From positions 4,129,001-4,193,000 of the forward strand of contig NZ_CP113056.1 in the NCBI RefSeq assembly GCF_026625645.1: a stretch of 64,000 bases of DNA, written 5' to 3'. Of this stretch, positions 1 to 9,776 are shown one piece after another. Under the pieces are notes generated by a model that saw only the letters and a program-made list of their open reading frames with translations, was not told where the DNA came from and did no database searches. Each line of letters starts with the position of its first letter. Position 1 is the stretch's first letter. Made by a program: the position numbers and the translations under genes. This DNA comes from Ancylobacter sp. SL191. GTDB lineage: Bacteria > Pseudomonadota > Alphaproteobacteria > Rhizobiales > Xanthobacteraceae.

Positions 1-3000
1 TCCTTCAGCCGGAACCGCTCGGCCGTGCCGAAATCGCTGAGATAGAGCAGCGGCAGGGCGCGGCTGGTGAGCTGTTCGGAGCAGGCGAAGGGGTAGCGGT
101 CGAGCGCACCGAGAAGAGCGGGCACATCCAGCGCCGGGTCGGGCCCGGCGAAGACGGTGACGCCGCCCGTGCCGGGCACGAGATCGGCGACGAGGTCGCG
201 GCTCAGCGTCAGCGAGGCGCCGGGCGCGATGGCCTCCACCGTCCGGCGCGAGATCGCCGGATAGGCCGGGCGCACATTCAGCCGGTAGTCGCGGGTGATG
301 CTGAGGCCGCCGGGGCCAGAGAGGCGCAGCGAGAGCTTCGCCTCGCCAATGCCGGTGCCGTTCAGCGCGACATTGAACGCCTGCCGCGCGCCCTTGGCGA
401 GCGGGATGGTCTTCGGCGCGCTCGGCACGGCGATCGAGCCTTCCGTCACCACATCGAGCGCATAGTCGCCGGCCTCGCCATCGACATTGGCCAAGGCGAG
501 ATTGAGCGTCGAGCGGTCGCCTGCGGCGAGGAAGCGCGGCAGCGTCGCGGTGAGCACCACGGGATCGCGGATGATGACATCAGCCGAGGCGTGGCCGACG
601 GCGGCCGCGGACCACGCCACCGCCATGAGCCGGCCGGTGCCGTCAAAGGGCGGAATGGCGAAGTCGATGGTGCCGCGCCCTTCCGCGTCCAGCTTCACCG
701 GGCCGGAGAACAAAGCGAGCGGCGGCTGCGTCGGCGGCTCGGCCTGCAGCCCGCCATCCATCGCATCGCCACCGGCGCGCAGACGGCCGCGCGAACCGAG
801 CATGCCGTCGATCAGCTGGCCGTAGAAGTCGCGCACCTCGGTGCCGAGCGCGCGCTGGCCGAGATAGAAGCCGTCCGGGTCGGGCGTCTCGAAGCGCGTA
901 AGGTTGAGAATGCCGACATCCACCAGCGCCAGCGTGACGAAGGCTTCGCCTTTCCCGGCCCCGGCGATGGTGACGGGAACCGAGAGCGTCGTCTCCGGCC
1001 GCACCAGCGTGGGGGCGTCGAGCTTCACCTCCAGCCGGCGCGCCGACTGGTCGACGCCGAACCAGGCAAGGCCGATGGCCCGGCCGGGATTGCGGCCCGC
1101 CGCCGCATCGAGCGGGCGGTGCAGGAAAGCGAGCGCATAGGCACCCGGTCCCCAGCCCGCCGCGACGGGGAAGTCGACCGTGCTGGCGCCGGCCGGCACG
1201 TCCAGCGTCTTCGTGGCGAACACGCCGTCGCCGACGATCAGCACCGTGGCGGAGCCGGCATGGCGGCTGGCGAGGTCCACCTTGAGCGTCTCGCCGGCGG
1301 CGTACTGCTTCTTGTCGAGGCTGACCTCCAGCCGGTCCGGTGCGTCAGCGGTCGCCCCGCCGCCCCAGCCGGCCTCGAAGGGCACGGCGGTGACGAGGCT
1401 GCCATCGCTCACTTCCAGACGGTAGCGGCCCCAGCCGACCGGCACGTCGAGCCGCGCCGGCGCGCTGCCGAGATCGAGCTTGCCATCGGCCACCTTGGCG
1501 ACCGACTGCACCGGCTCGAAATCCCAACTGCCGCCGAGGCGATACCATTGATAGCGGGTCTCGATGCGGTAGAGCGCCCAGCTCGCGCCGGGTTTCGCCA
1601 CAGAGGCGCCCGCCGCATCAAACGCCTGCACCTCGAAGCTCGCATTGGCGTTCTCGCCCGGCCCGCTCGGCCCGAAAAGCGGCTTCACGCCCAGGGCCAA
1701 CGGCGCCGGCTCGACCGGAATCACCAGCGAGCGGCGCACCGCGCGCCCGCCGCCTTCCTCAAGGCTGACGAAGATTTCCGCCTCCAGCGGACGGGCGGTC
1801 GGCGGCAGCGTCGGCAGCAGGGCAGAGAGCCGCGCCTTACCGGCGGCATCGGTGGTGGCAAGGTCCGGCAGCGCCGCGCGCACCGGGGCGAAGCCGTCAT
1901 CGGGGCGGCCGAACTGCCAGCCCGGCAGGTTCGGGCGCTCCTTGGCGACGCGCACCTCGATCTCGCCGGCGACCTCAAGCCCGGCGGCCGGCGGACCGAA
2001 CAGCCAGCGCCCGCTGGCGTCCACCGTCACCGGCGTCTTCGGCGCGATCCGGGTCGTGGTGCTGGAGAGGTCGAGCGCGAGGCGCTCGGGCACATAGTCC
2101 TCGAGCAGGAACGTCGTCTCGCCCACGGGCTTGCCGCGCGGGTCGACATAGGCCTCGATCCGCCACACCCCGGTCATCGCGCCGCTCATCAGCGGGAAGG
2201 CGACCGCGCGCCCGCCAGCGCCGGCATCCTCGGCGACGACACGGCGCTCCTCGACCCCATCGGGCCGCTTGAGCATGAGCGTCAGCGGCACGCCAGCCAC
2301 CGCCTCCACCTGCGGGTTACGCAGCAGCGCGGTGAGATGCACCTCCTCGCCGGAACGGTAAACGCCGCGCTCGGTGGTGAGGAAGGCGTCCATCTTGTCC
2401 GGCGCCGCCCGGCCGCCGACGCCGCGATCGGTGAGGTCGAAGGCCTGATCCTCCAGCGACAGGAAGGCGTAATCGCCATCCTTGGCGCGGGCGACGAGCA
2501 CGGCGGGGGCGAAACCATCCGTGCCCCGCATCACGCCGGGCGCGAAGGCGGCGCCGCCGGTGGCGTCGGTGGTCGCGGTCGCCAGCACCTCGTTCGACTT
2601 GGCGAGAAGGCGCAGCTCGACATCGGCCAGCGGCTGGGCGGTGCCGAGCGCGCGCACCATCACGGTGAGCCCGGTGGACCCCGACAGCGCGGTCATGCCG
2701 AGATCGGAGACGACGAACCACTGCGTCGCCCGCGTGCCCCATTCGTCGCTCGGGTCGGCGGCGGAACCGGCCGGGCGGGCGGCGAGCACATAGACGCCGG
2801 GTGCCAGCGTCGGCGCGGCCTCGTCCACCGGGAAGGCGGTGGTGACATCCTCATTGAGTGGCGACGCGGTCTCCAGCTCGCCCTTGAAGACGAGTTCGGC
2901 ACGGCCGGATTTCAGCCGCTCCAGATCATAGCCCGCGAGATCGCGGCGGAACTCGCCGTCAATGGCGGTGGGAATCAGGCTGCGGTCGCCGATGCGATAC

Positions 3001-4076
3001 AGCTCGACGCCGACGAGGGAGGTGTTGACGCTGACCAGCGGAATGCCGCGCGGGCCGGTGCGCGGGAGCACATAGTTGCGCCCGGTGAAGCGCACGCCCG
3101 GCTTGCGGTCGCGCACATAGATGGTGAGGTCGGCGGCGGCGGCCAGCGGCTCGCTCGCGATGCTGGAAGGCAGGCCCTGGCGCAGGCCGACATCATAGCT
3201 CTCGCCATGCTTCAGGCCCTCGACGCAGAGCTGGCTGTCCGCGAAGGACACCGCCGGCTTGTCGACCACGCCCTGCGGGCCCTTCAGCGTGACATAGGCG
3301 GCATAGTCGGTGGCCTTCGCCAGCGGCTCGGAGAACTGCACGCAGATGCGCGGGCTCGCCGCGTCCGAATCGACGCTGTAGTCGAGCATGCGGAAGCCGC
3401 GTTCGGCGCGCAGCTTGTCGTAGAAGGCGCGCTGATCGGGAACATTCGCGTAGGTCAGCGCGAGGGTGAGCGTGTCGAGCGCCGCGCGCCAGAGCTGGCG
3501 CTGGTCATAGAGATGGCCGATGGCGAACAGCGCGTCCGCCTGCTGGGCACGGGTCGTGGCGTTGCGATAAGCGAGGAACGCCGCGCCCTGCGCCCGCTCC
3601 AGGAACACGTCGCCGCTTTCATCGTCATTCGGCTTGATGCGGGCCAGCGCGCGAGAGAGCCGCAGCCAGGCACCGGAATCGGTCCCGGCAGCGCGGGCGA
3701 GCTGACCGTAAATATCGGTCGCGGTGCGCGCATCGCCCGCCGCCAGCGCGGCATCGGCATCCTTGCGCAGCTGCGCGGCGGGCTTGGGCAGCGGCCCGCG
3801 CTCGCGGTCGAGCAGCGCCTGGAGCCGGCGCGCCGCCTCGACCAAATCCTGCCGGGTGAAGGTCTTGGGCAGCGCGTCCTGCACAGCGGCGGCGGCCGCG
3901 GCCGTGGCGGAGGGTTTGCCGGTCTGCGCGGCGGGCTTGGCCGGAGAGGTGGCTGCCGGCTTGGCCGCGGGGAGAGCGTTCTGCGCCGCGGCCGGCGCGA
4001 GCATCAGCGCCAGAACCAGCGACGACGCGGCGACGGCGCGCCCGAGAGAGGAAAAAGCCAACCGCACGCCACCCAT
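1..4076 (-). CDS. alpha-2-macroglobulin family protein (3' end outside window)
   Basis: Large exported protein, 1358 codons visible, running off the left edge. Bacterial alpha-2-macroglobulins trap proteases in the periplasm by a bait region and a reactive thioester, usually in about 1600-1800 residues. The start at 4076 follows GAGGTGG and gives an N-terminus MGGVRLAF with a hydrophobic stretch ending AAAQ, a plausible signal peptide. An Ala/Pro/Lys-rich linker follows, then an alpha-helical region, then repeated beta-sandwich (MG-type) domains such as the segments around [16 protein letters not shown]. Near the left edge (bases 72-83) lies YPFACSEQ, with Cys1332-Ser-Glu-Gln matching the thioester pattern C-x-E-Q. 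The complement-like and receptor-binding C-terminus is not visible. Long reading frames on the other strand here are shadows. It is transcribed away from the lipid A operon. Confidence 0.9.
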   Translation of the reverse strand, partial: MGGVRLAFSSLGRAVAASSLVLALMLAPAAAQNALPAAKPAATSPAKPAAQTGKPSATAAAAAAVQDALPKTFTRQDLVEAARRLQALLDRERGPLPKPAAQLRKDADAALAAGDARTATDIYGQLARAAGTDSGAWLRLSRALARIKPNDDESGDVFLERAQGAAFLAYRNATTRAQQADALFAIGHLYDQRQLWRAALDTLTLALTYANVPDQRAFYDKLRAERGFRMLDYSVDSDAASPRICVQFSEPLAKATDYAAYVTLKGPQGVVDKPAVSFADSQLCVEGLKHGESYDVGLRQGLPSSIASEPLAAAADLTIYVRDRKPGVRFTGRNYVLPRTGPRGIPLVSVNTSLVGVELYRIGDRSLIPTAIDGEFRRDLAGYDLERLKSGRAELVFKGELETASPLNEDVTTAFPVDEAAPTLAPGVYVLAARPAGSAADPSDEWGTRATQWFVVSDLGMTALSGSTGLTVMVRALGTAQPLADVELRLLAKSNEVLATATTDATGGAAFAPGVMRGTDGFAPAVLVARAKDGDYAFLSLEDQAFDLTDRGVGGRAAPDKMDAFLTTERGVYRSGEEVHLTALLRNPQVEAVAGVPLTLMLKRPDGVEERRVVAEDAGAGGRAVAFPLMSGAMTGVWRIEAYVDPRGKPVGETTFLLEDYVPERLALDLSSTTTRIAPKTPVTVDASGRWLFGPPAAGLEVAGEIEVRVAKERPNLPGWQFGRPDDGFAPVRAALPDLATTDAAGKARLSALLPTLPPTARPLEAEIFVSLEEGGGRAVRRSLVIPVEPAPLALGVKPLFGPSGPGENANASFEVQAFDAAGASVAKPGASWALYRIETRYQWYRLGGSWDFEPVQSVAKVADGKLDLGSAPARLDVPVGWGRYRLEVSDGSLVTAVPFEAGWGGGATADAPDRLEVSLDKKQYAAGETLKVDLASRHAGSATVLIVGDGVFATKTLDVPAGASTVDFPVAAGWGPGAYALAFLHRPLDAAAGRNPGRAIGLAWFGVDQSARRLEVKLDAPTLVRPETTLSVPVTIAGAGKGEAFVTLALVDVGILNLTRFETPDPDGFYLGQRALGTEVRDFYGQLIDGMLGSRGRLRAGGDAMDGGLQAEPPTQPPLALFSGPVKLDAEGRGTIDFAIPPFDGTGRLMAVAWSAAAVGHASADVIIRDPVVLTATLPRFLAAGDRSTLNLALANVDGEAGDYALDVVTEGSIAVPSAPKTIPLAKGARQAFNVALNGTGIGEAKLSLRLSGPGGLSITRDYRLNVRPAYPAISRRTVEAIAPGASLTLSRDLVADLVPGTGGVTVFAGPDPALDVPALLGALDRYPFACSEQLTSRALPLLYLSDFGTAERFRLK

Positions 4077-4274
4077 AGCACCACCTCGAAAGATCCCGCC
4101 CCGGCGGGTGACGTCACGATAGGCCGAAATCCGCGTCCGGGCCATGACGTCGGCCATTCGTTGGCCCCTCGCCGCGCCCCCGTCCACCGACGCGAGGCAG
4201 TCCGGGACGGAACCTTCGCGCGCGGCGCGGCGGGCGCGGATGTCACACAGCCGAGGATTGCCGCGCCGCTGCCA

Positions 4275-4303
4275 TTGAATAGCCGTCCGCGCTTAGGTAT
4301 ACG
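4275..4303 (+). promoter_or_regulatory. candidate sigma-70-type promoter for the acpXL operon
   Basis: In the 324-base gap between the two divergent genes, TTGAAT (4275-4280) is followed after 17 bases by TATACG (4298-4303). This would start transcription near 4310 and leave a leader of about 90 bases before acpXL. Nothing else recognisable was seen in the gap apart from the ribosome site of the minus-strand gene. This is a pattern match only. Confidence 0.4.
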
Positions 4304-4400
4304 GGCCGACATCCATTTGGGGGCCTGCCGTCACAGCCGTGCCGGGAGACGCTCCGATTCAACCGTGGCCGGACGCGGCCGCCGAGACCAGAGGCTTTCC

Positions 4401-4682
4401 ATGTCGACCACGTTCGAGACCGTCGCCAACATCATCGCCGAGACGTGCGACATCCCGCGCGAGAACATCACGCCGGAGAGCCACGCCATCGACGATCTCG
4501 GCATCGACAGCCTGGACTTCCTCGACATCGCCTTCGCCATCGACAAGGCGTTCGGCATCAAGCTCCCGCTCGAGAGCTGGACGCAGGAAGTCAACGAAGG
4601 CAAGGCGACGACCGAGCAGTATTTCGTGCTCAAGAACCTGTGCGCGCGCATCGACGAACTGATCGCCGCCAAGACCGCCTGA
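4401..4682 (+). CDS. acpXL: acyl carrier protein for very-long-chain fatty acid of lipid A
   Basis: 93-residue acyl carrier protein. The phosphopantetheine attachment site is the DSLDF motif with Ser37. AcpXL carries the growing 27-hydroxyoctacosanoyl chain that is later placed on lipid A in Hyphomicrobiales. The length and the immediate neighbours (FabZ-like dehydratase, two ketosynthases, a dehydrogenase and an LpxL-type acyltransferase, all on the same strand) match the acpXL cluster of Rhizobium and relatives, which distinguishes it from the housekeeping AcpP. The start at 4401 gives the usual short N-terminus. The next gene begins 34 bases after the stop, consistent with an operon. Confidence 0.93.
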   Translation: MSTTFETVANIIAETCDIPRENITPESHAIDDLGIDSLDFLDIAFAIDKAFGIKLPLESWTQEVNEGKATTEQYFVLKNLCARIDELIAAKTA

Positions 4683-4716
4683 TGGCGGCATCGCGACGTA
4701 GGGGCAGGACGGTGTA

Positions 4717-5229
4717 ATGCGGCTCGAATATTTTCAGATGATCGACAAGGTGCTGAACCTCGACCTCGAGGCCCGCACCCTGAAGACGGCGAATATCGTG
4801 CCGGATGAAAGCCCGATCTTCGAGGGGCACTTCCCCGGTCACCCGCTTCTGCCGGGTGTCCTGCTGTTCGAGATCATGGCGCAGAGCTGCGGCATGCTGC
4901 TGCTACGCCTGCACAATTACGACCGCATGGCGTTCCTCGCCTCCGTCGACAAGGGCAAGCTGCGGACCTTCGTCACGCCCGGCCAGGTCATCGAGGTGGA
5001 CGCGCGCATGGAGCATGACGGCTCCGGCTTCGCCCGCCTCAAGGCCGAGGGTCGCGTCGAGGGCAAGCTCGTCTGCAACGCCGACATTACGCTGAAGACC
5101 ATGCCGTTCCCGGCTCCGGAGCTGCGCGGTTACCTTCTTACTACAGCCGAGCGCATCGGCATGCCGATGGAGCCGCCGGCCGCCGCCGGCGCTGCCGCGG
5201 CGTGCTCAGGAACTCTCTCGCATGTCTAA
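4717..5229 (+). CDS. fabZXL: 3-hydroxyacyl-ACP dehydratase of the VLCFA pathway (FabZ-like)
   Basis: 170-residue hot-dog-fold dehydratase. It carries the FabZ signature GHFPGHPLLPGVLLFE with the catalytic pair His38 and Glu52, so it should remove water from 3-hydroxyacyl-ACP during elongation of the lipid A very-long-chain acid. It is slightly longer than typical FabZ (about 150) because of a C-terminal Ala/Pro-rich tail. Its last 8 bases overlap the start of the following ketosynthase-like gene, which suggests translational coupling. The role in VLCFA rather than general fatty acid synthesis is inferred from the operon. Confidence 0.9.
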   Translation: MRLEYFQMIDKVLNLDLEARTLKTANIVPDESPIFEGHFPGHPLLPGVLLFEIMAQSCGMLLLRLHNYDRMAFLASVDKGKLRTFVTPGQVIEVDARMEHDGSGFARLKAEGRVEGKLVCNADITLKTMPFPAPELRGYLLTTAERIGMPMEPPAAAGAAAACSGTLSHV

Positions 5230-6406
5230 TCGTCGTGACGTCTGGATCACCGGCATCGGGCTCGTCTCGTCGCTGGGTGAAGGGCTGGAAGCGCACTGGC
5301 AGGCCCTGTCGGCCACGCCGAAGCCCGTTACCGACGAGGGCACCTTCCTGCCCTACGTCGTGCATCCGCTGGCGAAGATCGACTTCGACAAGCAGATCCC
5401 CAAGCGCGGCGACCAGCGCCAGATGGAGCCGTGGCAGCGCATCGGCACCTATGCGGCCGGTCTCGCCCTCGCTTCCGCCGGCATCGCCGGCAACAAGGAC
5501 ATTCTCTCCACCACCGACATGGTGGTGGCGGCGGGCGGCGGCGAGCGCGACCAGTCGGTCGACGGCGCCATCCTCACCGACATCGAGAAGCAGCCCAAGC
5601 CGGACGTGTTCCTGAACGAACAGCTTCAGTCGAACCTGCGCCCGACCCTGTTCCTCGCCCAGCTCTCCAATCTGCTGGCCGGCAACATCTCCATCGTCCA
5701 CGGCGTCACCGGCTCCTCGCGCACCTTCATGGGCGAGGAAAGCTCGGGCACCGACGCGGTGCGCATCGGTTGGTCGCGCATTGCCGCCGGCACGAGCGAG
5801 ATCGCGCTGGTGGGCGGCGCCTATAATGCCGAGCGGCGCGACATGCTGCTGCTCTTCGCCCTGAAGCGCCTCGCCATGCACGCCCCCTGGGCGCCGGTGC
5901 TGGCCGATCCCAAGGGCGTGCCGACCGGCTCGGCCGGTGCCTTCCTGGTGCTGGAATCGCCCGAGCACGCCACGGCGCGCGGGGCCAAGCCGATCGCCAA
6001 GCTCTCCGGCGTCTGGTCCGAGCGCGCGCGCCGCAACGATCCCGCGGCCGTCGAGGCGGTACTTGAACAGCTCGTCACCGCTGCCAAGGGCCCGGATGCC
6101 ACCGGCACCGCGATCCTCTCCGCCGCCTCCGGCGCGCCGGAGCCGACCCGCGCCGAAGTGGCCGTCCTCGCCCGCAGCGGCCTGCCGGTGCGCTCGGTGA
6201 CCGACCGCGTCGGCCACGGGCTGGAAGCACAGATGCCGGTCGCGCTCGCCCTGGCGAGCCTTGCGGTTTCGGAAGGGCAGCTCTTCGCCCCGCTGCCCGG
6301 CGAAACGCTTGAAAAGCCTTTCGATGGACCGCTCTCCCGTGCCATCGTTACCGCAGTGGGGCATTGGCGTGGGGAAGGCGTGGCGCTCGTGGAGCGCGTC
6401 GACTGA
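5222..6406 (+). CDS. fabF2XL: degenerate beta-ketoacyl-ACP synthase (FabF2XL-type, no active-site Cys)
   Basis: 394-residue thiolase-fold protein of the FabF family, second in the usual fabF2XL-fabF1XL pair. The N-terminus VWITGIGLVSSLGEG and the C-terminal half match ketosynthases. However, the nucleophile position reads ISIVHGVTGSS where active enzymes have a Cys: Val162 is there, and the whole protein contains no cysteine. The first catalytic histidine (NAHGTS in the neighbour) is SAASGA. Only the second histidine position (RVGHG) is kept. Such loss resembles the chain-length factor (KS-beta) of type II polyketide synthases, so it may be a non-condensing partner of the next gene product. 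It is intact and overlaps fabZXL, so it is not an obvious pseudogene. Confidence 0.85.
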   Translation: MSNRRDVWITGIGLVSSLGEGLEAHWQALSATPKPVTDEGTFLPYVVHPLAKIDFDKQIPKRGDQRQMEPWQRIGTYAAGLALASAGIAGNKDILSTTDMVVAAGGGERDQSVDGAILTDIEKQPKPDVFLNEQLQSNLRPTLFLAQLSNLLAGNISIVHGVTGSSRTFMGEESSGTDAVRIGWSRIAAGTSEIALVGGAYNAERRDMLLLFALKRLAMHAPWAPVLADPKGVPTGSAGAFLVLESPEHATARGAKPIAKLSGVWSERARRNDPAAVEAVLEQLVTAAKGPDATGTAILSAASGAPEPTRAEVAVLARSGLPVRSVTDRVGHGLEAQMPVALALASLAVSEGQLFAPLPGETLEKPFDGPLSRAIVTAVGHWRGEGVALVERVD

Positions 6407-6445
6407 TTCCCGTTTGCGGAAGCTGAGGCTTCGCAGGAGCAGAAT

Positions 6446-7726
6446 ATGGCGTCCTATACCGACAAGGCCGGCCGGCCGATCGTCGTCGTTACCGGCATGG
6501 GCCTGGTCACGTCGCTCGGTCAGGGCAAGACGGACAACTGGGCGAAGCTCACGGCCGGCAAGTCCGGCATTCATCGCATCACCCGCTTCCCGCTTGATGC
6601 GCTGAGAACCACCATCGCCGGCACGGTCGATTACCTCCCCGAGAGCGGGCGCACCGCGCCGGACCTCTCCGAGGAGCTGGCCCAGCTCGCGGCGGAAGAA
6701 GCGATCAGCGAATCGGGGATCGGCTCGAAGGGCGACTTCCCCGGCCCGCTGTTCTGCGCCGTGCCGCCGATCGAGCTGGAATGGCCGCAGCGCCGCATCC
6801 TCGCGCAGGAAGCCGCCGCCAACGGGCCGATCTCCTATGACGACCTGCTGCGCGCCGCCGAGGCCAATGGCCACGACGCCTGGCATGAGCGCTTCCTCTA
6901 TGGCTCGATCGCCGATCACCTCGCGGACCGTTTCGGCACGCGCGGCCAGCCGATCTCGCTGTCCACCGCCTGCGCCTCCGGCAACACCTCGATCCAGCTC
7001 GCGGTCGAGGCGATCCGCCGTGGCGACTGCGACGCGGCGCTGTCCATCGCCACCGACGGCTCGGTGACCGCCGAGGCGCTGATCCGCTTCTCGCTGCTCT
7101 CCGCCCTGTCGACCAATAACGAGGTGCCGGAAGCCGCCTCCCGCCCCTTCGCCAAGAACCGCGACGGCTTCATCATCGCCGAGGGCGCGGGCGCCCTGGT
7201 GATGGAGAGCATGGAAAGCGCGGTCGCGCGCGGGGCCAAGATCCTCGGCGTGATCGAGGGCGTCGGCGAGATGGCCGACAGCTTCCACCGCACCCGCTCC
7301 TCGCCGGACGCCAAGCCGGTCATCGGCTGCATGCGCAACGCGCTGGCCGACGCGGGCGTCGCCCCGGAAGAGATCGACTACATCAACGCCCATGGCACCT
7401 CCACGCCCGAGAACGACCGCATGGAGTTCACCGGCATGACCGCCGTGTTCGGCGAGCGGCTGGCGAGCATTCCGCTGTCGTCCAACAAGTCGATGATCGG
7501 CCACACCCTGACCGCCGCCGGCGCCATCGAGGCGGTGATCTCGCTGCTCACCATCCAGAACGGCCGCATCCCGCCGACCATCAATTACGAGCTGCCGGAC
7601 CCGGCCATTCCGCTCGACGTGGTGCCGAATGTCGCGCGCGATGCGCAGGTGAACCGCATCATGTCGAACTCCTTCGGTTTCGGCGGGCAGAATGTCTGCC
7701 TGATCATGAAGGGCTCGCCGGCGTGA
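6446..7726 (+). CDS. fabF1XL: beta-ketoacyl-ACP synthase of the VLCFA pathway (active)
   Basis: 426-residue KAS-II-type condensing enzyme. All three catalytic residues are present: Cys176 in STACASG, His316 in NAHGTST and His353 in NKSMIGH, plus the C-terminal SNSFGFGGQN motif. It should extend acyl-AcpXL with malonyl units. It lies 39 bases after the cysteine-free paralog, and the pair may form a heterodimer (inference). The start at 6446 follows GCAGGAG about 7 bases upstream. Confidence 0.92.
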   Translation: MASYTDKAGRPIVVVTGMGLVTSLGQGKTDNWAKLTAGKSGIHRITRFPLDALRTTIAGTVDYLPESGRTAPDLSEELAQLAAEEAISESGIGSKGDFPGPLFCAVPPIELEWPQRRILAQEAAANGPISYDDLLRAAEANGHDAWHERFLYGSIADHLADRFGTRGQPISLSTACASGNTSIQLAVEAIRRGDCDAALSIATDGSVTAEALIRFSLLSALSTNNEVPEAASRPFAKNRDGFIIAEGAGALVMESMESAVARGAKILGVIEGVGEMADSFHRTRSSPDAKPVIGCMRNALADAGVAPEEIDYINAHGTSTPENDRMEFTGMTAVFGERLASIPLSSNKSMIGHTLTAAGAIEAVISLLTIQNGRIPPTINYELPDPAIPLDVVPNVARDAQVNRIMSNSFGFGGQNVCLIMKGSPA

Positions 7727-7807
7727 TCCACGCGCCGGCGTCGCCGACCGCGCGCTGAAGAGGCGACGCGGGAGGGGACGGCGCCGGCGACACCGGCTTT
7801 GGCTTCC

Positions 7808-7852
7808 ACCCTCACCCGGCCCGACGGGCCGGCCTCTCCCATGGGGGAGAGC
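7808..7852. repeat. intergenic double-hairpin repeat
   Basis: Two adjacent hairpins lie between fabF1XL and the SDR gene: GGCCC-GAC-GGGCC (7818-7830) and CTCTCCC with GGGAGAG around a 4-base loop (7834-7851). The surrounding CCCTCACCCGGCC wording is that of a dispersed intergenic element common in Hyphomicrobiales (from memory, not searched). It may stabilise or partly terminate the upstream message. Confidence 0.5.
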
Positions 7853-7870
7853 AGACGACAGGCACCCAGC

Positions 7871-8623
7871 ATGACCCAGCGTGTTCTCGTCACCGGCGGC
7901 GGGCGCGGCGTCGGCGCGGCCATCGTGCGCGCCGCGGCGCTCGCCGGCTTTCACGTCGTCTTCACCGTCCGCACCGCCGCGGCGGAAGCCGAGGCGCTGA
8001 TCGCCGATATCAAGGCCGAGAAGCCGGACGCCTCGCTCGAGGTGCGCGCGCTCGACCTCGCCGACAAGGACGCGGTCGAGGCCTTCGCCGCGCAGGTGGC
8101 GGAGGAGCCGGCCTATTTCGGCTTCGTCCATAATGCCGGCATGAGCTACGACACGCTGGCGGCGATGGTCGACCAGGCGAAGGCCGAGCAGCTCATGCAG
8201 GTCAATTACTGGTCCTTCGTGCGCATCGCCGGCGCGCTCATCCGGCCGATGACCCGCGCCCGCGCCGGGCGCATTGTCGCCATCGGCTCGATCGCGGCGG
8301 ATGTCGCCAATGCCGGCAACGCCATCTATGCCGGCTCCAAGGCCGCGCTCGCCGGCTATTGCCGCACGCTGGCCATCGAGACGGCGCGGCGCGGCGTCAC
8401 CGTGAACGTCGTCGCCCCCGGCTTCGTCGACACGGCGATGCTGGCGCCCTACGCTGCCTACCGCGCCAATGTCGAGAAGCAGATTCCGGCCGGGCGCTTC
8501 GCGGCGCCCGGAGATGTGGGGGCCGTGGTCGGCTTCCTGCTCTCACCCGGTGCCGCCTATGTGACCGGCGCGACCCTCCCGGTGGATGGCGGCCTCACCG
8601 CCGCACTAGCCATCCAGCGCTGA
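7871..8623 (+). CDS. SDR-family oxidoreductase (FabG-like)
   Basis: 250-residue short-chain dehydrogenase/reductase. It has the nucleotide-binding TGGGRGVG near residues 8-15, NAG at 88-90, and catalytic Ser140, Tyr153 and Lys157 (YAGSK). The C-terminus ends with the FabG-like VTGATLPVDGGL. By context it probably performs the 3-ketoacyl-ACP reduction that the VLCFA pathway needs. As I recall the Rhizobium cluster, it lacks an SDR at this place. An in-frame start exists at 7799, but 7871 gives the normal SDR N-terminus and avoids reading through the hairpin repeat. Function in the pathway is inferred. Confidence 0.85.
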   Translation: MTQRVLVTGGGRGVGAAIVRAAALAGFHVVFTVRTAAAEAEALIADIKAEKPDASLEVRALDLADKDAVEAFAAQVAEEPAYFGFVHNAGMSYDTLAAMVDQAKAEQLMQVNYWSFVRIAGALIRPMTRARAGRIVAIGSIAADVANAGNAIYAGSKAALAGYCRTLAIETARRGVTVNVVAPGFVDTAMLAPYAAYRANVEKQIPAGRFAAPGDVGAVVGFLLSPGAAYVTGATLPVDGGLTAALAIQR

Positions 8624-8728
8624 TTTCGTTATCCAGCCTCGTCTTTCCGCGGGCGGCCCGCGCGGCACCTCTGGCTTTTCCGGCCAGCAGGGCCGATGTG
8701 AGCCGCCGGCGCTGCCTCGGAGTGTTTC

Positions 8729-9751
8729 ATGCGCGCGCTGCAACTGGTTTCCGACCGTGAACTCAAGCTCGTCGACCTGCCGGAGCCGGACGCTCCGGCG
8801 CCGGGCGAGGTTCAGGTCGCCGTCAAGGCGCTGGCGCTGAACCATATCGACGTCTGGGGCTGGCGCGGCATGGCCTTCGCCAAGCGCAAGATGCCGCTGG
8901 TCGTCGGCGCCGAGGCGGTGGGCGAAGTCGTCGAAACCGGCGAGGGCGTGACCCGCTTCAAGAAGGGCTCGAAGGTCGCCATGTACGGCGCCCTCACCTG
9001 CGGCCAGTGCCGCATGTGCAAGGCGGGCCGCGACAATCTCTGCGAGGAAGTCGCCGGCGTCATGGGCTTCCATGTCGACGGCTTCGCCCGCGACACGCTG
9101 AACATCAAGGACCGGCTCTGCGTGCCGATCCCGGACGGCATCTCCTGGGTCGACGCGGCGACCGCGCCCGTCACCTTCTCCACCGTCGAGCACATGCTGT
9201 TCGACAATGCCAGGCTCGAACCCGGCGAGACCGTGCTGGTGCACGCCGCCGGCTCCGGCATCGGCACGGTGGCGATCCGCATGGCCAAGGAAATCGGCTG
9301 CACCGTCATCACCACGGCGGGCGATGACGAGAAGTGCTCCAAGGCGGTGGCGCTCGGCGCCGACCACGTCATCAACTACAAGACCGAGCGCTTCGAGCAC
9401 GAAGTCCGCAAGATCACCAAGAAGAAGGGCGTGGACGTCGTCTTCGAGCATGTCGGCGCCGAGACCTGGAACGGCTCGCTGCTCTCCATGCGGCCGGGCG
9501 CGCGCCTCGTCACCTGCGGCTCGACCTCGGGCGTCTCGGTGAACATGAACCTGATGCAGCTCTTCCAGCGCCAGTACCGCATCATCGGCTCCTTCGGCGC
9601 GCCGATCCGCGCCATTGCCGACGGTCTGAAGCGGATGGAGCGCGGCGTGCTGCCGGTCATCGATTCGCAGTACCCGCTGGAGCAGTTCGGCGCCGGGCTG
9701 GAGCGGCTGGAAACCCGCCGGGTCTTCGGCAAGGTGGTCATCACCTTCTGA
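8729..9751 (+). CDS. adh2XL: zinc-type medium-chain dehydrogenase of the VLCFA cluster
   Basis: 340-residue medium-chain dehydrogenase/reductase. The structural zinc quartet is intact (Cys91, Cys94, Cys97, Cys105), and the Rossmann fold motif AGSGIGTVA sits near the middle. The usual catalytic-zinc cysteine at about position 38 is Asn in LNHIDVWGWRG, so it may act as a zinc-independent reductase. In rhizobia the equivalent gene precedes lpxXL and is needed for normal VLCFA synthesis; the exact reaction (enoyl reduction is one possibility) is not proven by sequence. lpxXL starts 25 bases after its stop. Confidence 0.85.
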   Translation: MRALQLVSDRELKLVDLPEPDAPAPGEVQVAVKALALNHIDVWGWRGMAFAKRKMPLVVGAEAVGEVVETGEGVTRFKKGSKVAMYGALTCGQCRMCKAGRDNLCEEVAGVMGFHVDGFARDTLNIKDRLCVPIPDGISWVDAATAPVTFSTVEHMLFDNARLEPGETVLVHAAGSGIGTVAIRMAKEIGCTVITTAGDDEKCSKAVALGADHVINYKTERFEHEVRKITKKKGVDVVFEHVGAETWNGSLLSMRPGARLVTCGSTSGVSVNMNLMQLFQRQYRIIGSFGAPIRAIADGLKRMERGVLPVIDSQYPLEQFGAGLERLETRRVFGKVVITF

Positions 9752-9776
9752 TGGCAAACGGGCGCCTTCCCCGCCG

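Noticed and set aside
591..4682. Plus-strand open frame of 1363 codons
   Set aside because: It is the antisense shadow of the alpha-2-macroglobulin gene, whose translation shows signal peptide, domains and thioester; only its last 93 codons coincide with acpXL, which has its own start at 4401.
5222..6406. Cysteine-free ketosynthase as a pseudogene
   Set aside because: Frame is intact at full length, overlaps the previous gene in a coupled manner, and keeps normal codon use; loss of catalytic residues alone is not decay.
5141..8131. Minus-strand open frame of 996 codons
   Set aside because: Antisense to the VLCFA operon; Arg/Gly/His-rich composition typical of shadows in GC-rich DNA.
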